NCBI GenBank assembly: GCA_045598975.1
Contig: JAZRVE010000058.1
Coordinates: forward strand, 1-9,880
Direction of reading: 5' to 3'
Length of the DNA: 9,880 bases
From: UMGS882 sp045598975
GTDB taxonomy: Bacteria; Bacillota; Clostridia; Oscillospirales; CAG-382
Positions 1 through 7,433 of the stretch are shown piece by piece (position 1 is the first letter of the stretch; each line of letters starts with the position of its first letter). A model generated the notes under the pieces. That model worked only from the letters and a program-made list of their open reading frames with translations. It was not told where the DNA came from and did no database searches. The translations under genes were made by a program, and so were the position numbers.

Positions 1-40
1 AAATTTTTGCTGAAACCGCCCGCGTTGGACAGAGGCACAA

Positions 41-121
41 AGCCGGGTAGGGACGTATTTAACCGTATCATCCCTTTCCGCAAATCAAGAATTTCCGGCA
101 GTACGCCGCCGTTAGTACAAT
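41..121 (+). repeat. Dispersed repeat module A, copy 1
   Basis: This stretch aligns with 2433-2513 in the same orientation, with about one gap. Its right half, around TCCGG and the block TACGCCGCCGTT, is roughly 75% identical between copies. The left end shares AGCCGG-x-TAG. Similarity may extend further left, but the window starts there. On the minus strand both copies keep a 15-codon frame containing TNGGV. I see no complete gene here. Bases 1-40 hold nothing else I can identify. Confidence 0.6.
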
Positions 122-130
122 AAAAAACAT

Positions 131-189
131 ACCCGAGCCCCCACGGCTCGGGTTTTGAAGATTCTCCCATCGGTGACACTGCGGCAAAA
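131..189 (-). repeat. Dispersed repeat module B, copy 1 (inverted relative to copy 2)
   Basis: Read on the minus strand, these 59 bases align without gaps to plus-strand 2325-2383 with 8 mismatches, about 86% identity. The module holds a 9-bp hairpin, ACCCGAGCC at 131-139 pairing with GGCTCGGGT at 145-153, and the unpaired flank is also conserved. The hairpin is followed on the plus strand by four Ts (153-156), so it could also act as a weak terminator. No coding potential is supported. Confidence 0.8.
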
Positions 190-241
190 AGTTTGCTCCG
201 CCGCAAAGATGCGGCGCATGCCGCCTTTGCGACGCGGAGGT

Positions 242-260
242 CTCGGAGGGAACCTCCGAG
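242..260. other. Perfect 8-bp hairpin within repeat island 1
   Basis: CTCGGAGG (242-249) pairs with CCTCCGAG (253-260) around a 3-base loop. It lies between module B and the 31-bp tandem repeat. No T-tract follows closely enough to call it a terminator with confidence. Confidence 0.6.
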
Positions 261-284
261 CGCACTTTTTTGCTCTCCTTTTTT

Positions 285-377
285 CTTGCGAGAGAAAAAA
301 GGAGTTCCTTTTCTTCTTGCGAGAGAAAAAAGGAGTTCCTTTTCTTCTTGCGAGAGAAAAAAGGGGGTTCTTTTCTT
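285..377. repeat. 31-bp tandem repeat, three units
   Basis: Units start at 285, 316 and 347, each with CTTGCGAGAGAAAAAAGG. Units 1 and 2 are identical over 31 bases, and unit 3 differs at two positions. Degenerate partial units appear on both sides, near 271-284 and from 378. Each unit contains complementary C/T-rich and A/G-rich halves that can fold on themselves or with the neighbouring unit. The period is not a multiple of three, so the array is unlikely to be coding. There are no variable spacers, so it is not a CRISPR array. Confidence 0.9.
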
Positions 378-411
378 CGTCTGCACGAAAAAAGTTGAAT
401 CGTTCTTCCCC
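368..411 (+). repeat. Dispersed repeat module D, copy 1
   Basis: This stretch begins TTCTTTTCTTC and later contains AAAAAAGTTGA, ending near TTCCC. The same order of words occurs at 2711-2750 in the same orientation with a few bases of length difference. It forms the right-hand end of both repeat islands. Confidence 0.6.
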
Positions 412-427
412 GAGCCGTAGGCTCGGG
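409..427. other. GC-rich hairpin, module-B-like stem
   Basis: CCCGAGCC (409-416) pairs with GGCTCGGG (420-427) around a 3-base loop. The stem sequence matches the hairpin stem of module B, but the flanks do not, so this is probably a reduced or separate copy of that stem. It lies just beyond the HU terminator. Confidence 0.65.
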
Positions 428-455
428 AATCGGGTACAGCGACACGCTTCGGGAG

Positions 456-492
456 AAAAATCGCCCCGCCGAAAAACGGCGGGGCGATTTTT
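456..492 (-). terminator. Rho-independent terminator of the HU gene
   Basis: A perfect 16-bp stem is formed by 456-471 and 477-492, with a GC core (TCGCCCCGCCG) and a 5-base loop. A/T arms give a U-run on either strand. It lies 13 bases past the HU stop codon, so minus-strand termination is the natural reading. It could also stop plus-strand transcription. Confidence 0.93.
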
Positions 493-505
493 GATTGTGT
501 TTCTC

Positions 506-778
506 TTATTTGACTTCGTCTTTCAGAGCCTTGCCGGCCTTGAATGCGGGAACCTTGCAAGCGGCGATCTTGAGCTTTGCGCCGGTCTGCGGGTTCTTAC
601 CGACTCTTGCAGCTCTCTTGCGGACTTCAAACGTGCCGAAACCGACAAGGGCAACCTTATCGCCCTTTGCGAGAGCGGCGGTGATGGATTCGAAAACGGC
701 TGCTACTGCCTTTTCGGAATCCTTCTTGGTCATTTCGGTCTTTGCTGCGACTGCTGCGATGAGTTCTGTCTTGTTCAT
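506..778 (-). CDS. hup: HU family DNA-binding protein
   Basis: This encodes a 90-residue histone-like protein of the HU/IHF family, the usual full length. As a dimer, such proteins bend and compact DNA in the nucleoid. The N-terminal helices begin MNKTELIAAV. The family signature GFGTFEVRKRAAR spans residues 46-58, followed by the beta-arm stretch GKNPQTG (60-66), whose Pro63 is the family's DNA-intercalating proline. A lysine-rich C-terminus completes the fold. The start is supported by GGAGG at 788-792, nine bases upstream. The gene appears monocistronic, with a promoter at 846-874 and a strong terminator at 456-492. The upstream aldolase gene has no obvious terminator, so some readthrough into this gene is possible. 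Short alternative inverted repeats (808-813 with 821-826, or 802-807 with 823-828) lie in its leader. HU is favoured over IHF on general sequence and lineage. Confidence 0.97.
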   Translation of the reverse strand: MNKTELIAAVAAKTEMTKKDSEKAVAAVFESITAALAKGDKVALVGFGTFEVRKRAARVGKNPQTGAKLKIAACKVPAFKAGKALKDEVK

Positions 779-845
779 GGTCTTTTTCCTCCAAAAATAT
801 AAATTTGTTTGAGTTCTTCTCTCAAATTCTTTACTTTACATTCAC

Positions 846-874
846 ATTATAACACGTCGTTTTGCAAAAATCAA
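846..874 (-). promoter_or_regulatory. Sigma-A promoter of the HU gene, extended -10
   Basis: On the minus strand, TTGATT (869-874) is separated by 17 bases from TATAAT (846-851). The -10 is preceded by TGT, giving an extended -10 element (TGTTATAAT). The predicted start of transcription near 839 gives a leader of about 60 bases. Confidence 0.85.
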
Positions 875-988
875 TAGTCTTTTTTGCCTTTTTTACATAT
901 TTTTCTATTTTTTTTGAGTTTTTTTGGCTCTTTTTCCCAAAATTGTGAACAAATTTTATATAATTTCAGCTTATTTCCTTTTTTTCGG

Positions 989-1642
989 TCAAACGATCTG
1001 CCGTCTGATCTCCTTCGCTTTTTCCGTGATGACGTCAAACCGGTTTTCCGCCACCAGTTTTCTGTCGACGATGGACGAGCTGATGCCGTACCCCGCCGCA
1101 CCCGCTTTTTCGAATGCCGCGATGTTATCCGCCGTGATGCCGCCGACCGCGAGCAGTTTCACCCCGGAAAGCGGCGCTTTGACCGCCTTGAAGTACGAAA
1201 CGCCGAGTTCTCCCACCGGGAACAGCTTGACGTAGTCCGCTCCCGCCCGGTGTGCCTGCATGACCTCCGTCGGTGTCAGCGCGCCCGGCATGGATATCAT
1301 GCCGCATGCGACCGTGCGGCGGATGACGCTTTCGTTGACGTCCGGCGAAATGATGAATTCCGCTCCCGCCTCACACGCCGTCTGCACCTGCTCTTCTTTC
1401 AGCACCGTTCCGGCACCGATATGCATCCGGTCGCCGCAGTATTCTTTCAGCGTGCGGATCTTGTCCGCCGTCTGTGCGTCCGTGCACGCACCCGTCTGGT
1501 CGAAGGTGATCTCCATAAACCGTATATCCGCCGCGTACAGCGCGTCGGCAAGCGCACACAGCTTGTCCTTTTCCACGCCGCGCACGATGACGATGATCTT
1601 TTCTGTTTCCACAGCCTGCATGACTGCCGCTTTCCGTTCCAT
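989..1642 (-). CDS. KDPG/KHG aldolase family protein (class I aldolase)
   Basis: This 217-residue protein has the usual length and TIM-barrel motifs of 2-dehydro-3-deoxy-phosphogluconate / 4-hydroxy-2-oxoglutarate aldolases, which cleave such substrates through a lysine Schiff base to give pyruvate. Visible landmarks are IVRG (19-22), the catalytic Glu44 in MEITFDQ, GAGTV (76-80), ISPD (98-101), PGALTPTEV (119-127), the predicted Schiff-base Lys139 in DYVKLFP, and the phosphate-binding GG at 167-168. The Arg following the catalytic Glu in the E. coli enzyme (LEVTLRTE) is Asp48 here, so the substrate may not be KDPG. No other Entner-Doudoroff gene is nearby. It lies 16 bp downstream of the HD nucleotidase and is probably co-transcribed with it. 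AAGGGG and AAGGA precede the ATG; an internal ATG at codon 8 is an alternative. The 3' flank to about 875 is strikingly A-rich on this strand, with no clear terminator. Confidence 0.85.
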   Translation of the reverse strand: MERKAAVMQAVETEKIIVIVRGVEKDKLCALADALYAADIRFMEITFDQTGACTDAQTADKIRTLKEYCGDRMHIGAGTVLKEEQVQTACEAGAEFIISPDVNESVIRRTVACGMISMPGALTPTEVMQAHRAGADYVKLFPVGELGVSYFKAVKAPLSGVKLLAVGGITADNIAAFEKAGAAGYGISSSIVDRKLVAENRFDVITEKAKEIRRQIV

Positions 1643-1658
1643 TGTCCTTACCCCTTAC

Positions 1659-2249
1659 TTACTGTTCGTCCAGTGTCTTTTCAAACGACGGCAGGAGATG
1701 CTCCATGAAGTAGGCGAGCTCCTCGCACCCCTTTGCCATCTCATCCACGGCCTTTTTGGTCGACGCAAGCGCCTGCGAGAACTCGGTGTTGCCGAACTGC
1801 ACCTCTCTCATGCACTTGATGAGCGCGCACAGCTTATCCGCCGCTTTGACGAGCCTCCGCACCTCTGCATCGCTCTCATGATCGAGAGCTTCGGCGTACA
1901 CGCCGCGGAGCGCCTCCGGCAAGCGGGCGCATATGTTCTGCGCCGCTTTGCGCTCGATTTCCTTATAACTGCCGGAAATATCGGTGTTTGCGTATTTGAC
2001 GGGCGTAGGCAGATCGCCTGTGAAAATCTCGCTGATATCGTGGTAGAGCGCCTTGACGGCGACGTCTCCGGCGTCGTACTGTCTGCCGTACACCTCGTTG
2101 CCGATGACGGCGAGCGCATGGGCAAGCATGGCGCACTGCGAAGCGTGTTCCGACAGATTCTCGTTTTCGGAATTACGCATGAGTCCCCAGCGATTGATAT
2201 ACCTCATACGAAACGCCAGCGGGAAGAAAGAATACGGTTTCACGGACAT
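1659..2249 (-). CDS. YfbR-like HD-domain 5'-deoxynucleotidase
   Basis: This 196-residue cytoplasmic HD-domain phosphohydrolase closely resembles E. coli YfbR, which dephosphorylates deoxynucleoside 5'-monophosphates in a metal-dependent reaction. The match covers almost the whole length: INRWGLMRN (18-26), NLSEH (31-35), the HD pair His70-Asp71 in ALYHDISE, FTGDLPTPVKY (76-86), KAADKLCALIKC (135-146) and YFMEHLLPSF near the end. Metal and catalytic positions known from YfbR have counterparts at Arg20, His35, His70, Asp71, Glu74, Asp79 and Asp138. The start gives the expected short N-terminal lead before the INRW motif. The ribosome site is poor in form: a long purine run, with GAGG directly against the ATG. 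It heads a two-gene minus-strand unit with the aldolase and diverges from secA. The probable role is dNTP pool balance or nucleotide salvage. Confidence 0.93.
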   Translation of the reverse strand: MSVKPYSFFPLAFRMRYINRWGLMRNSENENLSEHASQCAMLAHALAVIGNEVYGRQYDAGDVAVKALYHDISEIFTGDLPTPVKYANTDISGSYKEIERKAAQNICARLPEALRGVYAEALDHESDAEVRRLVKAADKLCALIKCMREVQFGNTEFSQALASTKKAVDEMAKGCEELAYFMEHLLPSFEKTLDEQ

Positions 2250-2273
2250 CCTCTTTTCTCTTTCTTTTTTCTT

Positions 2274-2302
2274 ATTTTACCACGCATAGGCAGAAAAATC
2301 AA
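2274..2302 (-). promoter_or_regulatory. Sigma-A promoter of the nucleotidase-aldolase unit
   Basis: On the minus strand, TTGATT (2297-2302) lies 17 bases from TAAAAT (2274-2279). TGG before the -10 gives an extended -10. The expected start near 2267 leaves a short purine-rich leader of about 18 bases. The design matches the HU promoter: same -35, same spacer, extended -10. Confidence 0.78.
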
Positions 2303-2324
2303 CCTTTTTTTGACGGAAAGGGAA

Positions 2325-2383
2325 TTTCGCCGCAGCGTCACCGTTGGGAGCACCTTCTACACCCGAGCCATGGGGGCTCGGGT
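2325..2383 (+). repeat. Dispersed repeat module B, copy 2
   Basis: This is the 59-base partner of 131-189, which carries the reverse complement at 51 of 59 positions without gaps. The hairpin is ACCCGAGCC (2361-2369) with GGCTCGGGT (2375-2383) around a 5-base loop. It starts about 22 bases upstream of the -35 of the nucleotidase promoter. Confidence 0.8.
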
Positions 2384-2432
2384 GGATTTGGCAAAAGTTT
2401 TCGGGAACTCTGCGCGCGGGATAGGGACGCAG

Positions 2433-2513
2433 AGCCGGATAGAATAACATCTTATGTAGCCCGTCCTTTTGTACATATCAGCAATATCCGGTACTACGCC
2501 GCCGTTTGTGCTA
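2433..2513 (+). repeat. Dispersed repeat module A, copy 2
   Basis: This is the direct-orientation partner of 41-121. It shares AGCCGG-x-TAG on the left and TCCGG with TACGCCGCCGTT on the right. A 95-codon minus-strand frame passes through it, but the frame also runs through module B and hairpins, so I treat it as repeat rather than gene. Confidence 0.6.
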
Positions 2514-2588
2514 TGTAACGCATCCGTGCCGCACGGTTTGGAGTTTGTGCGTGTCCCGTACCGATGCCGCCGTGATAAGGCATGGCAC

Positions 2589-2709
2589 CTCCGCAAAACG
2601 TCTTCCGTTTTGCGGAGAGGGGGTCCGGGGCTGCTCCCCGGCAATCTTTGATCTCCTTTTTGAAAAAAAGGAGATTGCCCTACTTTTTTCTTTTGTAAGA
2701 AAAAAGTAG
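2589..2709. other. Cluster of four strong hairpins
   Basis: Four stem-loops sit end to end. CTCCGCAAAACG (2589-2600) pairs with 2606-2617 over 12 bp. CCGGGG (2625-2630) pairs with 2636-2641. ATCTCCTTTTT (2651-2661) pairs with 2665-2675 over 11 bp. CTACTTTTTTCTT (2680-2692) pairs with 2697-2709 over 13 bp. All are perfect. The cluster holds no supportable gene. It could be a transcription barrier between the divergent operons, a structured RNA, or simply part of the dispersed repeat. Confidence 0.8.
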
Positions 2710-2710
2710 G

Positions 2711-2750
2711 TTCTTTTCTTCATGCGAACAAAAAAGTTGAGTGCATTCCC
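2711..2750 (+). repeat. Dispersed repeat module D, copy 2
   Basis: This is the direct-orientation partner of 368-411: TTCTTTTCTTC, then AAAAAAGTTGA, ending at ATTCCC. It closes island 2 about 50 bases before the secA promoter. Confidence 0.6.
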
Positions 2751-2800
2751 GATAATTTAATAATATAGAAAAAACTTTTTGTGAATTTTGAAAATACCTG

Positions 2801-2829
2801 TTTACTTCCGGCAAGCTTCTGTGTATAAT
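2801..2829 (+). promoter_or_regulatory. Sigma-A promoter of the secA operon
   Basis: TTTACT (2801-2806) and TATAAT (2824-2829) are 17 bases apart, predicting a start near 2836 and a leader of about 30 bases. GTTTAC (2800-2805) and GTAAAC (2830-2835) form an inverted repeat that brackets the promoter. A weaker candidate upstream is TTGAGT (2737-2742) with TAATAT (2761-2766) at 18 bases. Confidence 0.85.
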
Positions 2830-2853
2830 GTAAACTGTATATAAATTTGATTG

Positions 2854-2859
2854 AAAGGA
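2854..2859 (+). promoter_or_regulatory. Ribosome binding site that decides the secA start
   Basis: AAAGGA ends one base before the ATG at 2861 but seven bases before the ATG at 2867. Only the second spacing is functional by normal rules. It also gives the family-like N-terminus MSLITNLFGTRSER. Confidence 0.8.
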
Positions 2860-2866
2860 AATGACC

Positions 2867-5689
<2,823 letters not shown>

Positions 5690-5694
5690 ACGGT

Positions 5695-6306
5695 ATGGGC
5701 TTCGGACTGCTTTTCGTCGGCTACTTATCCCTGCTCTTTTTCAAGGTACTGCCGCCCGCCATGCTCGCCGGCGCCATTCTCATGACGGCGGGGCTCAAAA
5801 AACTGACGGAATACGGCGCCTCGTTCCGCAGGGCATACGTCGCCGGTGCGGCGCTTTCCGCCTATTTTCTGATCTACACCGCGCTGTGGGGCATGTGGCT
5901 CATCGGGACCGCGCCCTTCTTTGACAGCAAGATCTTTCTGCTTGCGGACGAGCTTGTCTACAAGCTGATCTTACTCGTCTTCCATCTGCTCACCTACGCG
6001 GCGATCGAAGACATCGGCCGCTCGTGCGGCTACGAAAAGGGCATAAACAAAACGCGCTTCTGCCGGGCACTGCTTGTGATGTACCTCTTTACGTGGGCGC
6101 TGTCGGTATGTCTGCCGAAGGCGTTCCCGGCGGGAACGCTCGTCATTGCCCAGCTCATCGTCGAGCTTGCGTTTCTTGTCGTGACAGCATCCCTCATCTA
6201 CGGCTGTTATATGCGCATCACGACGGGAGAACTGCTCGAAGAGGAAGAGAAAAAACTGCGTGCCTACGATGAAAAATACTCATTCCGCACCCGCAAAAAA
6301 CACTGA
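5695..6306 (+). CDS. Polytopic membrane protein, unknown function
   Basis: I do not recognise this 203-residue protein as a named family. It is strongly hydrophobic, with about six predicted helices near residues 3-18, 20-37, 47-70, 86-104, 122-140 and 147-172. A charged cytoplasmic-looking tail follows (about 173-203, rich in Glu, Lys and Arg). The segment GAILMTAGLKKL (26-37) followed by Phe44 and Ala47 matches GALLIFCGLKKW, Phe52 and Ala55 in the 474-residue membrane protein encoded at 7430-8854, without gaps. The two are therefore likely related at their N-termini. The start at 5695 lies five bases after the secA stop, with GAAGGG overlapping the end of secA as the ribosome site, so coupling to secA translation is likely. 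There is no catalytic or binding motif from which to infer function. Confidence 0.85.
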   Translation: MGFGLLFVGYLSLLFFKVLPPAMLAGAILMTAGLKKLTEYGASFRRAYVAGAALSAYFLIYTALWGMWLIGTAPFFDSKIFLLADELVYKLILLVFHLLTYAAIEDIGRSCGYEKGINKTRFCRALLVMYLFTWALSVCLPKAFPAGTLVIAQLIVELAFLVVTASLIYGCYMRITTGELLEEEEKKLRAYDEKYSFRTRKKH

Positions 6307-6330
6307 CCGGGTGCAGAGAAAGGATCAACC

Positions 6331-6720
6331 ATGTTAAAAGTCGGACTTATCGGAACCGAGCAGGTCATCGTCAATCTCAGCAAATGCGCTTCGGAGGTGG
6401 GAAGCGGCGATCTGGAAGTGTTTTCCACGCCCGCCCTCTGCGCCGTCATGGAGGGTGCCGCCATCAACAGCCTCTCGGGGCTTCTGCCCTACGGCAAGAC
6501 GACGGTCGGCGCATCCATCGACATCAGGCATCTTTCCCCCACCCCGACCGGCATGACCGTCTTTGCCAAAAGCGAGCTCGTCGAAGTGGACGGCAGCCGT
6601 CTCGTCTTTCAGATCACCGCCTTTGACAAAGCGGGCGTCATCGGTACGGCAACGCACGAGCGCCGCATTATCGACCGTGCTCCCTTCCTCGACAAAGCGG
6701 AGGCGAAGCGGCATCTATGA
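6331..6720 (+). CDS. Hotdog-fold thioesterase, FlK (fluoroacetyl-CoA thioesterase)-like
   Basis: This 129-residue soluble protein has the length and motif order of the FlK-like single-hotdog thioesterases, which hydrolyse small acyl-CoA thioesters. FSTPALCAVMEGAA (31-44) carries Thr33 and Glu41, and IRHLSPTPTGM (65-75) carries His67. The Thr to Glu to His spacing (8 and 26 residues) equals that of the FlK triad Thr42, Glu50 and His76. Other family-like stretches are VGSGDLEVF (23-31), TTVGAS (57-62), ELVEVDGSRLVF (82-93) and THERRIIDR (108-116). FlK's natural role is detoxification of fluoroacetyl-CoA in Streptomyces; most bacterial relatives have no known substrate, and nothing here shows fluoroacetate specificity. 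AGAAAGGA at 6317-6324 precedes the start. Its stop overlaps the next gene by four bases (ATGA). Its place in a secretion-translation operon is unexplained. Confidence 0.88.
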   Translation: MLKVGLIGTEQVIVNLSKCASEVGSGDLEVFSTPALCAVMEGAAINSLSGLLPYGKTTVGASIDIRHLSPTPTGMTVFAKSELVEVDGSRLVFQITAFDKAGVIGTATHERRIIDRAPFLDKAEAKRHL

Positions 6721-7433
6721 AACGCTCTTCTTCCACGCCCGCCAAAAAGAAGCTCGGGCGCGTCCTTCTTATCGTCGTCTGCGCTCTCGCCGCTCTCTTA
6801 CTTCTTTCCTTCCTGCTTTCGCGATGGTATGCTTCCCTGCGCAGCGGCAGACCGGAAAAAGCACCCGAAAAGAATTATGTCAACTTCTACGAGCCGGATT
6901 TTGACGCCGACATCTTTGAGGACGAGGACTATCTGAAAACCGACCGGCATCTCTACTATACCGCCGGCGGCGTCCGCATCGTGCTCGACGAATACGACGA
7001 TTCGGAACTGACGGAGGGACAGCGCTTCTTCGTGCGCTATTTCGACGCCGTCACCCACGGCGACTGCGACGCTTACCACGCCTTTTTCGCACCCGAATAC
7101 GGCAAAGACGGCGACGAACACGAAGACGATCCGACCGGGCGCGTATTCACCATGCAGAAGCTTTACGACATTTCCGTCACCGAACTTGCCCGCGCCGTAC
7201 CGGAAGAAACCTCCTACGTCTACCAAGGACACACGGTCATTTTCGGCGTGTATTCGGTTTCCTACAAGCTGCTGCACAACGACGGCACCTTCCGCGTCGA
7301 TCTGCCGGAAAACGGCGAGATCCCCGTCGTATTCGAGCTTGTGACGACGGATGCGGGAACGCCCGATGAAAAGACGCTCATCCGCCACATGTACCGCTAT
7401 GATGATATCGAGGAAAGGACGCAGGCTTCATGA
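6717..7433 (+). CDS. Membrane-anchored acidic extracytoplasmic protein, unknown function
   Basis: I do not recognise a named family. The 238-residue product begins with a basic segment (KRSSSTPAKKKLGR, 2-15) and one hydrophobic helix at about 16-35 without a lipobox, so it is probably a type II anchored protein or has an uncleaved signal anchor. The rest is polar and very acidic, with Asp/Glu clusters near 60-72, 91-100 and 130-139. The stretch FFVRYFDAVTHGDCDAYHAFF (103-123) has the look of the first helices of an NTF2-like fold, which is a guess from pattern only. The later part is beta-rich and contains two near-aromatic strands around VYQGHTVIFGVYSV. It overlaps the thioesterase stop by four bases and the next membrane gene by four bases (both ATGA), so coupled translation is likely. 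GGAGG at 6699-6703 may be its ribosome site. Confidence 0.82.
   Translation: MKRSSSTPAKKKLGRVLLIVVCALAALLLLSFLLSRWYASLRSGRPEKAPEKNYVNFYEPDFDADIFEDEDYLKTDRHLYYTAGGVRIVLDEYDDSELTEGQRFFVRYFDAVTHGDCDAYHAFFAPEYGKDGDEHEDDPTGRVFTMQKLYDISVTELARAVPEETSYVYQGHTVIFGVYSVSYKLLHNDGTFRVDLPENGEIPVVFELVTTDAGTPDEKTLIRHMYRYDDIEERTQAS

Noticed and set aside
131..156. Module B hairpin as a true plus-strand terminator
   Set aside because: Only four Ts follow the stem, no upstream plus-strand gene is visible, and the second copy has no T-run, so the repeat explanation is preferred.
285..377. Possible CRISPR array
   Set aside because: The 31-bp units are directly adjacent, with no variable spacers, and no cas genes are in view.
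155..802. 215-codon plus-strand frame across island 1 and HU
   Set aside because: It runs through the 31-bp tandem repeat, a terminator stem and the antisense of HU; no family resemblance and no ribosome site.
875..988. T-rich stretch as a terminator or small RNA
   Set aside because: No stable stem precedes the runs on either strand; it reads as A-rich trailer of the aldolase and upstream region of HU.
1260..2447. 395-codon plus-strand frame across the aldolase and nucleotidase
   Set aside because: It is antisense to two well-supported genes and then enters repeat island 2.
2357..2644. 95-codon minus-strand frame through island 2
   Set aside because: It is composed of modules A and B and hairpins. 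The short TNGGV frame is noted as a finding, but the whole frame is not conserved in island 1.
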